Of a stretch of 64,000 nucleotides of DNA, positions 63,087 through 64,000 are shown one piece after another. The notes beneath the pieces were generated by a model. That model was given only the letters and a program-made list of their open reading frames with translations. It searched no databases and was not told where the DNA came from. This stretch comes from Perca fluviatilis (taxonomy: Eukaryota; Chordata; Actinopteri; Perciformes; Percidae): assembly GCF_010015445.1 (NCBI RefSeq), contig NC_053127.1, positions 30,165,715 through 30,229,714 of the forward strand, given 5' to 3'. Position 1 is the stretch's first letter. The number at the start of each line of letters is the position of its first letter. The position numbers and the translations under genes are program-made.

Positions 63087-64000
63087 ACTATAATATAACA
63101 TATCATATAAAATACAAGTATTGCAGTTTGATATCCTAGAGAACATACGCTGGAATAGACCCCTAATCGTCCCGCAGGGAAGTGGAGGGAGTGAGTGTGT
63201 CTGTGGTGATGAATAGTCCACACAGTGACCTTATTTTAATGGCATTTTTAGAGCTGCTCCGGTATCTTGCTCCCAGAAAAAGCCATTCAAGATTCCTGAA
63301 GTTCTCAAAAGACACTTTGTAGCGACCTTATCTTTATGCTTAATAGTAGCAAATAGTTTCATGTAGCCAATTATTCTATACAGGGTTTCATATGGCTGTA
63401 AAACATGAAACTGCTACAAAAACCATAAACCCTAAAAAGTGTCCCTGGTTTACAATAATATTTTTTGTATGGCAAAAATCAAATGCCATTCAGTTATTAC
63501 AGTTTTGCGATCTTCCTTGGAATTTTTCTTTATTTGTTTTTACACTAAAATAGCTATATACAATATTAATTTCTTATAGAATAATATTCCATATCAGTTT
63601 TAGCACTACAACAATTGCTATAATTAAAAGAAGAATTGCATTAAAATGCCACTGTGAGACATTTGTGTATCAGAAGATATTTTAATTAGACTTTATTTCA
63701 TTCTGAAGATGTACAAAGGTACACATACCCAGACCCTTCGTACTGGTCCAAACGAAAGGCAAAAGTGCCCTTATTGTTCAGAAATTGTCTGAAATTAAAC
63801 ATGCACCGTATCTGTTGATTTCAAATGTACAGCCTTATGGAAACATATTAAATAACTGAATCATTCCATTGCAATTACTGAAAATGTCAGTGTCCTCATG
63901 CTTTCCATCCAAATCCATTTAGAAACAATGATTTACATTCAGACGCTGTTGCGTTTTTTGTTTTCTGTTTCTTTTGTGCGCTCGCACCAACAAAATAATC
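63087..64000. other. No gene seen upstream of wnt11
   Basis: AT-rich sequence with no recognisable exon, RNA gene or element. Confidence 0.5.

Overview
The window looks like teleost fish (probably percomorph) nuclear DNA. The only gene I recognise is a spliced vertebrate wnt11. The rest is intergenic or intronic DNA full of teleost-type repeats: long CA/TG microsatellites, hAT and piggyBac-like MITEs, LINE 3' ends and tRNA-derived SINEs. There are no prokaryotic operons, CRISPR arrays or phage genes, and none of the many short open frames outside wnt11 looks like a gene.

Layout. 1-760 is a strand-asymmetric polypurine tract. 760-22600 is non-coding: it holds a hAT element with a perfect 8-bp target duplication (2821-3885), an element carrying an 11-bp minisatellite (10803-11426), another hAT-like MITE (13969-14690) and a composite repeat block (17790-19180) with a LINE 3' end and a perfect hairpin. 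22640-25260 is a satellite-like field of TATACTATGACTTTTT units, interrupted by three tRNA-Ser-like SINE copies and one further SINE fragment. 25260-48800 continues as repeat-rich desert. It contains microsatellites, a nested pair of elements enclosing a 58-bp minisatellite (33849-35288), and two large inverted-repeat structures (37546-39655 and 45670-46520).

48850-62450 is wnt11 on the minus strand. A probable promoter and 5' untranslated exon lie near 62104-62440. Five coding exons follow at 59801-59720, 57038-56794, 55160-54883, 54302-54010 and 49843-49669, and the 3' untranslated region runs down towards 49297 or 48852. Together they encode a Wnt11 of about 357 residues with the lipid-carrying serine, the conserved cysteines and the C-terminal cysteine domain. 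Exons 3 to 5 are clean. The 5' end is not: coding exon 1 appears to lack one base between the signal peptide and the GIKWL motif, and the homologous 5' boundary of exon 2 has no AG acceptor. These may be assembly errors or real lesions.

I did not find a clear new biological system. The observations most worth checking are the wnt11 5' anomalies, the tRNA-Ser-derived units inside the satellite, the minisatellites that arose inside transposons, and the foldback structures.
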